Source: Methanolobus profundi (GTDB lineage: Archaea; Halobacteriota; Methanosarcinia; Methanosarcinales; Methanosarcinaceae). From it: a DNA stretch of 64,000 nt. The notes beneath the pieces were generated by a model, which did not search any database, was not told the DNA's origin, and saw only the letters and a list, made by a program, of their open reading frames with translations. Shown piece after piece: positions 56,520 to 64,000 of the stretch. The stretch covers positions 248,001-312,000 of the forward strand of contig NZ_FOUJ01000003.1 of the NCBI RefSeq assembly GCF_900114835.1, given 5' to 3'. Positions within the stretch are counted from its first letter, which is position 1. Each line of letters begins with the position of its first letter. A program made the position numbers and the translations under genes.

Positions 56520-59500
56520 ATGAATAGCAATGTTATCATGGAAACAGATGATCCCCTGCAGAACAGCAGGGAAGGGTACAGATCATTGTTCGATAATAAT
56601 CATACTGTTATGTTACTTTTTGATCCCGTCAAAGCAAACATACTTGATGCTAACAGTGCAGCCTGCAACTTTTATGGCTGGCCTCTGGACGAGATGACAA
56701 AGAAGAGAATATTTGAAATCAATACAATGTCCGAAGCTGAACTGATGAGTGAGATACAATATGCCGATCAGGAACTAAAGAATCACTTCTTTTTCAAACA
56801 CCGACTTTCAACGGGAGAAGAACGCGATGTTGAGGTATATACGATCCCTGTGGTCGTAAAAGACCGGAAATTACTCTGTTCTATTGTTAATGATATAACA
56901 GACCGCAAAAGAATGGAAGAAGATCTGATCAGAAGCCAGATAAAATACCGTCTGCTTGCTGATACTACTTTTGAAGGGATAATAATACATAACAACGGCA
57001 TTGCCCTTGAGATCAATAAAGCAGTTAGCAGAGTGACCGGATATGATCCGGAAGAGATACTTGGCAAGAATATCCTCACACTGGCCATCTATCCGGAGGA
57101 CCTGCCCAGTGTACTGCAACATATGAAAAGTGGCGATCTCAAACCCTATGAAGTAAGGGCGATCAAGAAAGATGGGACTATCTTCCCTATAGAAATAGAA
57201 GCCCACGATGTCATTCATGAAGGAACTGAGGTTCGTGTAGCGGCAGTACGTGATATCACCGAGCGTAAACTTGCAGAAGAAAAGCTTGAGAAGGAAAGAT
57301 CATTGCTCAAAGGTCTTCTTGACTCCATACCTGATATGATCTTCTTCAAAGACATGCAAGGGATCTATCTTGGATGTAACCCCGGATTTTCGGAGTTTGC
57401 AGGGAAGAGCAGAGAAGACATAATCGGACATACTGCTTATGAGATATTCACCAGAGAGAATGCAGACCTTTTCTCAAAGAATGATGAAAAGATGATCAAA
57501 GAAGGTAGGATCAGACATGATGAGATCTGGTATACCAATACTGACGGGACAAAGACCTTCCTGAACATACTTAAAGCACCACTTAAGAATTCCACAGGTG
57601 AGACCATCGGCCTGGTAGGTGTTGGAAGAGACATTACAGCCAACTGGCATACAGAACAGACCATAAAGGAGCTAAATGATCTGAACCAGTCCACTCTTGA
57701 CTCACTGGACGCAAGTGTCTGCGTCCTGGATGAAGAGGGTACTATCATCAAAGTAAACCGTTCATGGATGATCTTTGCCAGAGATAACACGAATATATTC
57801 GAGAAATTCAGAGAAGATACTAACTACATCGAAGCACTGAAAAATGAAGGAACTGACATCACTGATATTCCAGCTAGATTTGCCACTGGCATTGAGGATG
57901 TGATGAAGGGTAAACAGGATATCTTTGAAATGGAATTCAGATGCCCTTATTCAAAGAAAGAACAATGGTTTGTAAGCAAGGTACATCCATTCGAAGGTAC
58001 GGAGTCCTTACCAAGAAGGGTCGTGATCTCCAGAATAGATATAACAGAGCTCAAGATAGCAGAAAGAAAAATGCAGGAATACACGGATGAGCTGAAACTG
58101 AAGAATCAGGAACTGGATGTAGCTCTTGTTCAGGCAGAAGAGGCCACACGGGCAAAGAGTGAGTTCCTTGCGAACATGTCACATGAGATCAGAACACCGA
58201 TGAATGGTGTGATCGGCATGACTAACCTGCTGATGGATACTGAACTCGACGAAGAACAAATACATTACGTTGATACCGTTCAGAAAAGCGGTGAAGCGTT
58301 ACTTGAGCTTATCAATGACATACTGGACATCTCAAAGATCGAGGCAGGGAAACTGGAACTTGATATACAGGACATAGATATTCATGAGCTTCTAGAGGAG
58401 CTGGCATCGTTATTGTCTGTAAAAGCGCATAATAAAGGACTGGAACTCATATGTACAGCAGAACCGGACGTTCCTGCTAACATTGTTGCTGATCCTGCTA
58501 AATTGAAGCAGATACTTACAAACCTCGGAGGAAATGCGATAAAATTCACACATGAAGGAGAGGTTGCTATACGGGCAAGCATCATCTCCGAAACAGATAA
58601 AGATACAACCCTTCATTTCTCAATAAAGGACACAGGAATTGGAATACCTGACAAAAAGAAAGATCTGCTTTTCAATAAGTTCAGTCAGGTGGATACTTCA
58701 ACGACAAGGAACTATGGAGGAACAGGACTTGGGCTTGCTATTTCAAAAGAACTTGTTGAGATGATGGGAGGGGAGATAGGATTTGAGAGTAAAAAAGGCG
58801 AAGGTTCTGATTTCTGGTTCGATGTTACATTTGAAAAGCATGAAGAAGAAAGAGGCAGGGACAAGCTATGCCCTACCATAGAAGGAAAACATGCTCTTGT
58901 AGTAGATGATAATGCTACGAACAGGGAAGTCCTTGTCAAATTATTAAGATCATGGAATATGACCGTCGATGAGGCAGAGGATGGCCCACTTGCACTTCAG
59001 GCATTATACCTGGCACATGAAAGAGGCGAACCATTCCAGATAGCACTTCTTGATATGCAGATGCCAGGCATGGATGGAGATTCACTTGCAAGGGTCATAA
59101 GGACCGATAAAGCACTGAAGAACACCACACTTTTCATGTTGAGCTCTCTTGGAAAAGAACCTGAGCCAGGATCAGCAGCCAACTTTGAGGCCTATGTCAC
59201 AAAACCGGTCAGACCATCAGAGCTTTGCAGTAAACTGTACAGAATATTCAGTAAAGATGCTGATAGGCCCGGAGTGCGGTCATTTGCCAGTATAACAGAA
59301 AGAAATACACTTAAAAATAGCAATGCAAGACTCCTTCTGGTAGAGGATAATGTAGTGAATCAACATGTCGCACAGGGAATGTTGCAGAAGCTTGGACTTA
59401 ATGCAGATATTGCAAATAACGGCGTTGAAGCCCTTAAAGCACTTGAGGACACAAAATACGATATTGTACTTATGGATGTGCAAATGCCGGAGATGGATGG

Positions 59501-60068
59501 GTTAGAGGCCAGCCGGCATATCAGAGATGAAAGTTCAGCGGTACTTGACCACAGCATACCCATCATTGCCATGACAGCACATGCTATGAAAGGTGACAGG
59601 GAGAAATGTATGGAGGCGGGTATGAATGAATACATATCAAAGCCCATCAAACTCCAGAAGCTTATAGAGGTACTGGGCCAGTGGATACAACCGACACATG
59701 AGCAGGAAGAACAGGACGCTACAAAGGAAAATAACGGACCCACGATATTTGACAGTGATCTGCTAATGGAAAATGTGATGGGGGATCTGATGCTTGCCAG
59801 ACGTATCATATCCATATTTATGAAGAATGCACCCCGTCAACTGGAAGCACTGAAGAGCGCTATGCAAAAAGAAGAGGCAGAGGCAATTGCCAACTCAGCA
59901 CACACTGTGAAAGGTGCATGTGCAAGTGTTGGCGGAATGGCGATGACAGATCTTGTTGCCAGAATAGAAGCTGCATCTAAAGCTGAAGAACTTGAAGATA
60001 TACATGGGATGATGCCAGAACTTGACAGGCACTATGATATGCTTGTGGAAGATCTGAAAAAATTATAA
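56520..60068 (+). CDS. hybrid PAS histidine kinase with two receivers and Hpt
   Basis: A 1182-residue soluble kinase. Four PAS regions: about 20-130 (LFDNNHTVMLLFD), 140-250 (TTFEGIIIHNNG), 262-380 (IPDMIFFKDMQG) and 390-515 (ASVCVLDEEGTI). Then His[14 protein letters not shown] (His555), HATPase_c, receiver 1 [11 protein letters not shown] (Asp845), receiver 2 LMDVQMPEMDG (Asp986) and Hpt AHTVKGACASV (His1128). Its catalytic and receiver half closely matches the giant kinase upstream, and its first PAS matches that of the kinase at 38.97 kb, so it is a mosaic of the same modules. The output regulator is not nearby. Confidence 0.95.
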   Translation: MNSNVIMETDDPLQNSREGYRSLFDNNHTVMLLFDPVKANILDANSAACNFYGWPLDEMTKKRIFEINTMSEAELMSEIQYADQELKNHFFFKHRLSTGEERDVEVYTIPVVVKDRKLLCSIVNDITDRKRMEEDLIRSQIKYRLLADTTFEGIIIHNNGIALEINKAVSRVTGYDPEEILGKNILTLAIYPEDLPSVLQHMKSGDLKPYEVRAIKKDGTIFPIEIEAHDVIHEGTEVRVAAVRDITERKLAEEKLEKERSLLKGLLDSIPDMIFFKDMQGIYLGCNPGFSEFAGKSREDIIGHTAYEIFTRENADLFSKNDEKMIKEGRIRHDEIWYTNTDGTKTFLNILKAPLKNSTGETIGLVGVGRDITANWHTEQTIKELNDLNQSTLDSLDASVCVLDEEGTIIKVNRSWMIFARDNTNIFEKFREDTNYIEALKNEGTDITDIPARFATGIEDVMKGKQDIFEMEFRCPYSKKEQWFVSKVHPFEGTESLPRRVVISRIDITELKIAERKMQEYTDELKLKNQELDVALVQAEEATRAKSEFLANMSHEIRTPMNGVIGMTNLLMDTELDEEQIHYVDTVQKSGEALLELINDILDISKIEAGKLELDIQDIDIHELLEELASLLSVKAHNKGLELICTAEPDVPANIVADPAKLKQILTNLGGNAIKFTHEGEVAIRASIISETDKDTTLHFSIKDTGIGIPDKKKDLLFNKFSQVDTSTTRNYGGTGLGLAISKELVEMMGGEIGFESKKGEGSDFWFDVTFEKHEEERGRDKLCPTIEGKHALVVDDNATNREVLVKLLRSWNMTVDEAEDGPLALQALYLAHERGEPFQIALLDMQMPGMDGDSLARVIRTDKALKNTTLFMLSSLGKEPEPGSAANFEAYVTKPVRPSELCSKLYRIFSKDADRPGVRSFASITERNTLKNSNARLLLVEDNVVNQHVAQGMLQKLGLNADIANNGVEALKALEDTKYDIVLMDVQMPEMDGLEASRHIRDESSAVLDHSIPIIAMTAHAMKGDREKCMEAGMNEYISKPIKLQKLIEVLGQWIQPTHEQEEQDATKENNGPTIFDSDLLMENVMGDLMLARRIISIFMKNAPRQLEALKSAMQKEEAEAIANSAHTVKGACASVGGMAMTDLVARIEAASKAEELEDIHGMMPELDRHYDMLVEDLKKL

Positions 60069-60115
60069 AGAATCATTTTTATCAGACATACGCCTTAAAA
60101 AAATGTGGACAGGTA

Positions 60116-61051
60116 TCAGTCCACCATTTCCTCATTCTCCTGTGCCCATGCAGGTTGGTCGATAGCAAGGAATTCAAGATCAACATCCCCTGTATTCTCC
60201 GTGTGCTGTCTGGAGTTAGCAGGCACAAGGACCAGTTTGCCTTCACTGAGTTCGAATGGTACGTCTTCTATGTAGAGTATCCCTTCTCCTGCAAGGACAT
60301 AATGAGCCTCAGGATTCTTCATCAAATGACTTTCGAGAGAGGCACCAGGTTTGAGAATCACATGGGCAATACTGTAATCAATACCCAGGTCCCTGTCGAC
60401 CATTTCAGGATGAAGGACATTTCCAAGGGATATTGTATCGAACCGTGTGAAATATTCTATATTCTCAAGGGAATTGGTATAGACATGATCATCCACATAG
60501 AATCCCGAACCTACAAGGTATGTCTGATCATCTATTGATGCTTTCATAATGTAGGTATATTTCAGGAAAGGTGCATCCTCTCCAGGTCTTGTCCATTGAT
60601 AATCCACCCATCCTCCACCTGCTTCACTCAAAGCGGTCTCTATAAAGATACTGCCTATGGCTTTGTCATTAACATCCACAAGACCGGACATATCTTTACC
60701 TTCACCGCTTACATCAGGAGGATAGACCACACGCAACCCATCGGTCTGCCAAACAAATATATAAGAATCGTCATTGAACCATTCGCTTCCATTCTTCCTG
60801 AACTCATCAAATGCAAATTCCCCTTCAGTATCGATCAGTTCAACAGCATCGCTCACAAGGGACATTGTTGCCTCCTTTTGAGAGGATAGGCCAGGCACAT
60901 CTTCCAGAACCGAGGTATTCTGTTCATCACTCTGTCCAACAACATCTATCCCATTGACATCCTGATCATCCGACTGGACACAACCGGCAATATTCAATAA
61001 AAGGAATGTGAGTAAAAATATGCATACTATTTTTTTAGAACTCTTCATCAT
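60116..61051 (-). CDS. Cache-cupin lipoprotein
   Basis: 311 residues with a lipoprotein signal (IVCIFLLTFLLLNIAGC, lipobox LNIAGC, about residue 24). A single-Cache-type sensor domain follows (about 60-190: DAVELIDTEGEFAFDEFR, FVWQTDGLRVVYPPDVSGEG, YTYIMKASIDDQTYLVGSGF). A C-terminal cupin completes it (about 230-300: HVILKPGASLESHLM, EAHYVLAGEGILYIE, LVLVPANSRQHTENTG) with His/Glu candidate metal ligands. The longer frame to 61099 has no support; the signal peptide places the start at 61051 or 61048. The pairing of an extracellular sensor fold and a metal-binding cupin on one lipid anchor is unusual. It lies convergent to the hybrid kinase and may present a ligand to a sensor, which is inference. 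Confidence 0.85.
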   Translation of the reverse strand: MMKSSKKIVCIFLLTFLLLNIAGCVQSDDQDVNGIDVVGQSDEQNTSVLEDVPGLSSQKEATMSLVSDAVELIDTEGEFAFDEFRKNGSEWFNDDSYIFVWQTDGLRVVYPPDVSGEGKDMSGLVDVNDKAIGSIFIETALSEAGGGWVDYQWTRPGEDAPFLKYTYIMKASIDDQTYLVGSGFYVDDHVYTNSLENIEYFTRFDTISLGNVLHPEMVDRDLGIDYSIAHVILKPGASLESHLMKNPEAHYVLAGEGILYIEDVPFELSEGKLVLVPANSRQHTENTGDVDLEFLAIDQPAWAQENEEMVD

Positions 61052-61289
61052 TAACACCTGAGAATAACATGAACTGAAATACATGATGTTCCAGCCCACT
61101 TCATACCAATAATATAATAATTTTGCAATATTAATCAGTTATACTATATCAATATTATTAGCAACTAATACAGCATATCCAACCAGGCTAAGTGATCCAG
61201 AACGGAGCTACTGGAATCTCTATAGACTCTTTAGTTCTACTGAAAATATGCAACATAGATATAAGAATAACATTAAATTATCATTACAC

Positions 61290-61511
61290 ATGGAAATGCA
61301 CAAAGGACGTGAAAAGGAGTACGTGCACTGCAACAGTGAGCATTACACACGTATCAGGGCATATTCTGACAGATGGATACAGATCAGGAAATGTGACCGC
61401 CGCACAGGCGAAGATGTTTTCATGTATTTCTCGATCGATGAGATGGCGTTCATAGAAAGAACCATGTCCACATTCCTTAAAGAAGTACCAGACAGCAAAA
61501 ATAGATATTGA
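61290..61511 (+). CDS. small hypothetical protein
   Basis: 73 residues from the ATG at 61290 (MEMHKGREKEYVHCNSEHYT), soluble, basic and aromatic-rich, with a helical C-terminal part (SIDEMAFIERTMSTFLKEV). An ATG at 61248 in the same frame is possible. No known family. It is convergent with rubrerythrin. Composition and an ordered amphipathic pattern favour a real gene. Confidence 0.45.
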   Translation: MEMHKGREKEYVHCNSEHYTRIRAYSDRWIQIRKCDRRTGEDVFMYFSIDEMAFIERTMSTFLKEVPDSKNRY

Positions 61512-61561
61512 GAGCCACAAAGATGGCATCTCAAAACAGTATTTATTTAATTTAGAGATCC

Positions 61562-62053
61562 TCAGTCGACCCTTTCAAACTTGGATGCAGGTGCACCACA
61601 GACAGGGCACTTGTCCTCAGGCTTACCTTCGTGGGTATGACCACAGACAGGGCATACGTAATAATCTACCTCTTCATTGCTTCCAAGCTCATCCAGTGCC
61701 TTTTCAAAAAGACTGGCATGCACTTTTTCTACTTCATTTGCAACTTCGAAGCTCCAGAGTGCTTTGTTGTCACCTTCTGCTTTTGCCTCTTCGATGAATT
61801 TAGGATACATCTGTTCGAATTCGTAGGTTTCACCATTGACGGCTTCTTTCAGATTCTCCAGAGTCGTTCCTACACCGCCCATACGCTGAAGATGGTTGTG
61901 TGCATGAATTGTTTCAGCAGCTGCAGCAGCCCTGAATAATTTAGCTACCTGTGGATAGCCTTCTGCATCTGCCTTCTTTGCAAATGCCAGATATGTCCTG
62001 TTCGCCATTGACTCGCCGGTAAATGCTGCTTTAAGGTTATCTTTTGAACTCAT
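61562..62053 (-). CDS. rbr: rubrerythrin
   Basis: A 163-residue rubrerythrin. The four-helix di-iron domain supplies Glu/His ligands in FTGESMANRTYLAFAKKA, AAAETIHAHNHL, EANE-type VANEVEKVHASLFEKAL and a further Glu in the middle. The C-terminal rubredoxin-like knuckles are CPVCGHTH and CPVCGAP. It reduces hydrogen peroxide in anaerobes. AAAGGAG precedes the ATG. A TATA-like GATATATTC near 62105 is the probable promoter; nothing else is seen in the spacer to 62356. Confidence 0.95.
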   Translation of the reverse strand: MSSKDNLKAAFTGESMANRTYLAFAKKADAEGYPQVAKLFRAAAAAETIHAHNHLQRMGGVGTTLENLKEAVNGETYEFEQMYPKFIEEAKAEGDNKALWSFEVANEVEKVHASLFEKALDELGSNEEVDYYVCPVCGHTHEGKPEDKCPVCGAPASKFERVD

Positions 62054-62356
62054 AGATATATCTCCTTTATCTGATTTTCAATTCTACATACGAGTTCCTG
62101 AATATATCACGTTAACGCCTGATAGTAAAAGAAAGAGGATGGTAAAGCATAAAGGATAGATCAATAACAGAACGTAGCTCCACTGTGCCCTGATGCACAG
62201 TTAATTAATTAGAATTATGTAAAATTTGAAATAATTTTAAATTATTTTTTGAATCAGTGATAAATAATATGAGAGTATTAACAGAACATAAGAAATAGAC
62301 CTACAACAACTTGTACTAAGAACAAATAACCATATCAAATACAAGAGGGCATTAAA

Positions 62357-62656
62357 TTGAACCAAAAAGCATTAAGATGGATAACAGGATGGATACTACT
62401 TGCAGCAATTGTCCTCATTTTGATCCCATTGACACTCCATATAGCTCTGGGCTATCTGGGCATAATGGCAATCGCATTCATTTTCTGGATAGCGATGATT
62501 ATAGATTGTCTGCAAAGACCAGATGAGGGATTTCCTCTTGAAGGACAATATGAAAAACTGATATGGTCGATGGTCCTGATCTTCCTGAATATCATAGGTG
62601 CATTGTTGTATTTTAGCCTTGTATTCCTGAATACACCACACAAGGATCAGGTATGA
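62357..62656 (+). CDS. PLDc_N-like small membrane protein
   Basis: A 99-residue protein with a TTG start and three helices (about residues 9-27, 30-49 and 69-91). The segment IDCLQRPDEGF...KLIWSMVLIFLNIIGALLYF matches the pattern of the PLDc_N (phospholipase D N-terminal) membrane domain found alone in many archaea. Its role is unknown. GAGGGC lies 8 bases upstream. It is convergent with the cytochrome gene. Confidence 0.65.
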   Translation: MNQKALRWITGWILLAAIVLILIPLTLHIALGYLGIMAIAFIFWIAMIIDCLQRPDEGFPLEGQYEKLIWSMVLIFLNIIGALLYFSLVFLNTPHKDQV

Positions 62657-62710
62657 GACAGTAAGGTCCATACCCATCCTAAAAATAAGATCATGCGGGT
62701 CTTTTGACCC

Positions 62711-63337
62711 TTACAGTTCTTTCAGATATTCCACAATATCATCAAGATCCCCATCTGACATCTGCCACCTTGGCATTGCAAGATCAAGTTCTTCACCAGA
62801 AGGTTCAACTCCCTCGCTTATTGCGACCTTGATGCTCTCATCTGTGAACACCTCATGTTCTTCGCCATCTTCCATCTCATGTTCTTCAGATGTCAAAGAA
62901 TCATAAGTGATGTCAGGCGGTACTACATAGGACATCATGATCGGTACACCACCCTTTCCGTCCACACCATGGCAGTTGACACAACTTCCACCATGAACAT
63001 AGAGCCAGTTCGGTCCATAAGTAAAGCCGATCCTCTCTCCGCTTTCATTGTAACCGGTATAATAGATGGTCTCACCGTTGGAATCAAACTCTGTTTTCAG
63101 GTCAACTCCATAAGGATAGACATAGTCCCCTCCCATCATACCATCATCAGTATAGTAGCCTGAACCCATCATGCCACCCTGACCATAATACCCCTGGCCC
63201 ATCATACCTCCAGCCTCATAGCCTGGCATATATGTATAATCTGCTCGCTGCGCATTCATCATGCTAATGACCACAATGAGAAGGATTATTATCACTGATC
63301 CGACCAATGCAAAGAAATAACGTTCACCTTTCTCCAT
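62711..63337 (-). CDS. membrane-anchored mono-haem c-type cytochrome
   Basis: 208 residues. An N-terminal anchor helix (about 8-28) is followed by a Gly/Met/Tyr-rich repeat region with three GGMMG/DGMMGG-like units (about residues 43-70), and then a class I cytochrome domain. The haem motif is CVNCHGVDGKGG and the probable axial methionine is in LAMPRWQMSDGDLDDIVEYL at the C-terminus. It would face the outside of the cell and carry electrons. Methanosarcinales possess cytochromes c, but a mono-haem class I type with a Met-rich arm, which might bind copper or heavy metals, is uncommon. No partner oxidoreductase is adjacent. Confidence 0.88.
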   Translation of the reverse strand: MEKGERYFFALVGSVIIILLIVVISMMNAQRADYTYMPGYEAGGMMGQGYYGQGGMMGSGYYTDDGMMGGDYVYPYGVDLKTEFDSNGETIYYTGYNESGERIGFTYGPNWLYVHGGSCVNCHGVDGKGGVPIMMSYVVPPDITYDSLTSEEHEMEDGEEHEVFTDESIKVAISEGVEPSGEELDLAMPRWQMSDGDLDDIVEYLKEL

Positions 63338-63411
63338 TTACAGACCCCATATGAAATTGGGTGGAAGAAGTATATGATCCTTTGGTAAAGGAAACAATAG
63401 AAAAGGTCATT

Positions 63412-63536
63412 TGTGGGGGCGTATTGTTGCTAAGCCCAAGTTTCTCACATCCTATGTGTTCAAGCAGGATGGGCAGGTCGGCATTCGAAGCGGTTGCCTT
63501 GAAAGACCGACCTGCCTCGGTGAGACCACCCCCACG
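63412..63536. ncRNA. compact structured RNA candidate
   Basis: About 125 bases folding into nested stems: P1 GTGGGGG/CCCCCAC (63413-19/63529-35), P2 TCTCAC/GTGAGA (63443-48/63520-25), P3 ATCCT/AGGAT (63449-53/63466-70), and P4 GGCAGGTCGG/CCGACCTGCC (63472-81/63507-16), all perfect. The block is GC-rich in an AT-rich spacer and no protein fits it. On the minus strand it would be the 5' leader of the cytochrome gene (start 63337). On the plus strand it would be an independent RNA ahead of the small membrane gene at 63726. It matches no riboswitch I know. Confidence 0.6.
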
Positions 63537-63725
63537 TCTGATGCTCTTATCTAAAGAGATACTAAAATATAAGATCTTTGATTAATTCCTTGTCATTAAT
63601 TTTTAGAAATGATATCAAATGGCACTATGAATACAATTTTAGAAACATATCATCGATCATACATATTTAATATATAAATAGATTTTATATGCATCCGATA
63701 CATATATACAAGTGGAGTAGGAAAA

Positions 63726-63833
63726 ATGAATAACAAAGCCATAATCAGCACCAAAAAAGTAGGGCTCATGATATTCCTCTACATTTTAATGGTCGTTGCA
63801 GTTGTAGCTATTGCCGGTCTTGTCAGTTTATGA
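63726..63833 (+). CDS. 35-residue single-helix membrane peptide
   Basis: A basic N-terminus (MNNKAIISTKK), then one helix (GLMIFLYILMVVAVVAIAGL) and the short end VSL. GTGGAG lies 8 bases before the ATG and a TATA-like TTAATATATAAATAG at about 63668-63682, giving complete archaeal expression signals. Peptides of this size often act as subunits or regulators of membrane complexes; no partner is evident. Confidence 0.6.
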   Translation: MNNKAIISTKKVGLMIFLYILMVVAVVAIAGLVSL

Positions 63834-63977
63834 TAAGTCACCGACATATCAAATGTCATTTCTTTAGCCGTCGACCCCCTAAATTTTCTAATAGCTTTAG
63901 CTTTGTCTTTTTGCCAGTTACTTAATAATAAAGTCCTGTTCAGGTATCTTTATATAGATTTAGTGATAGATGTTTTT

Positions 63978-64000
63978 ATGGAAAACGGGGGAGTACCAAT
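63978..64000 (+). CDS. possible start of a gene cut by the window edge
   Basis: An ATG at 63978 opens a frame (MENGGVP...) running off the window. CTTTATATAGA at about 63949-63959 is a good TATA box about 25 bases upstream, which would make the transcript leaderless. Too short to identify. Confidence 0.35.

Overview
The window looks like chromosome from a methylotrophic methanogen of the Methanosarcinales (Methanococcoides/Methanolobus-like). The archaeal core genes are unambiguous: TFB, Gar1, Rpo10 (RpoN), Rpo6 (RpoK), eL18, uL13, uS9, uS2 and aTrm5. There is an archaeal mevalonate-route cluster (mevalonate kinase, isopentenyl phosphate kinase, type 2 IPP isomerase, prenyl synthase). A methanogen-type homocysteine operon and methanogen DUF families (DUF2111, DUF2240) are present, and there are many PAS sensor kinases. 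Genus placement is inference from gene content, not from a search.

Layout. 1-7.4 kb: a MacB-type ABC permease bracketed by two identical-type palindromes, small membrane and secreted proteins, a glutaredoxin-like protein/thioredoxin reductase pair and an AIM24 protein. 7.4-10 kb: a three-gene homocysteine synthesis operon (COG1900-CBS, NIL-ferredoxin, COG2122). 10-20 kb: two sensor histidine kinases, Hsp20, a flavin disulfide reductase-like protein, an MFS transporter and the AlaX editing protein. 20-31.7 kb: serA, then a ribosomal protein/RNA polymerase/isoprenoid block. Between rpoN and rpoK this block holds a tRNA-Pro(CGG)-like sequence with a textbook bulge-helix-bulge intron but an aberrant 3' half. 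32-38.3 kb: ppdK, gar1, tfb, a LysE exporter and trm5. Two diverged copies of a short IS-like/MITE element sit in the spacers at 31.9-32.3 and 38.3-38.5 kb.

38.9-60 kb is a signalling region. It has three hybrid PAS histidine kinases with HisKA-HATPase-receiver(s)-Hpt architecture. One is about 2,550 residues, carries a PocR domain and is split by a frameshift near 49.3 kb. Between kinases one and two, immediately downstream of tRNA-Thr(CGT), lies an AT-rich accessory island (about 42.9-48.1 kb). It encodes four multi-pass membrane proteins and two small soluble proteins of unknown function, separated by three GC-rich, strongly structured non-coding segments. This island is the best candidate for an undescribed element. 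60-64 kb: a Cache-cupin lipoprotein, rubrerythrin, a PLDc_N-like membrane protein, an anchored mono-haem c-type cytochrome, a compact structured RNA candidate (63.41-63.54 kb) and a 35-residue membrane peptide gene.

The genes fit an anaerobe that handles redox stress (thioredoxin system, rubrerythrin, disulfide reductase-like protein), makes archaeal lipids through the IPK branch, and invests heavily in ligand/redox sensing through stacked PAS domains. No CRISPR array, rRNA operon or intact transposase gene was seen.
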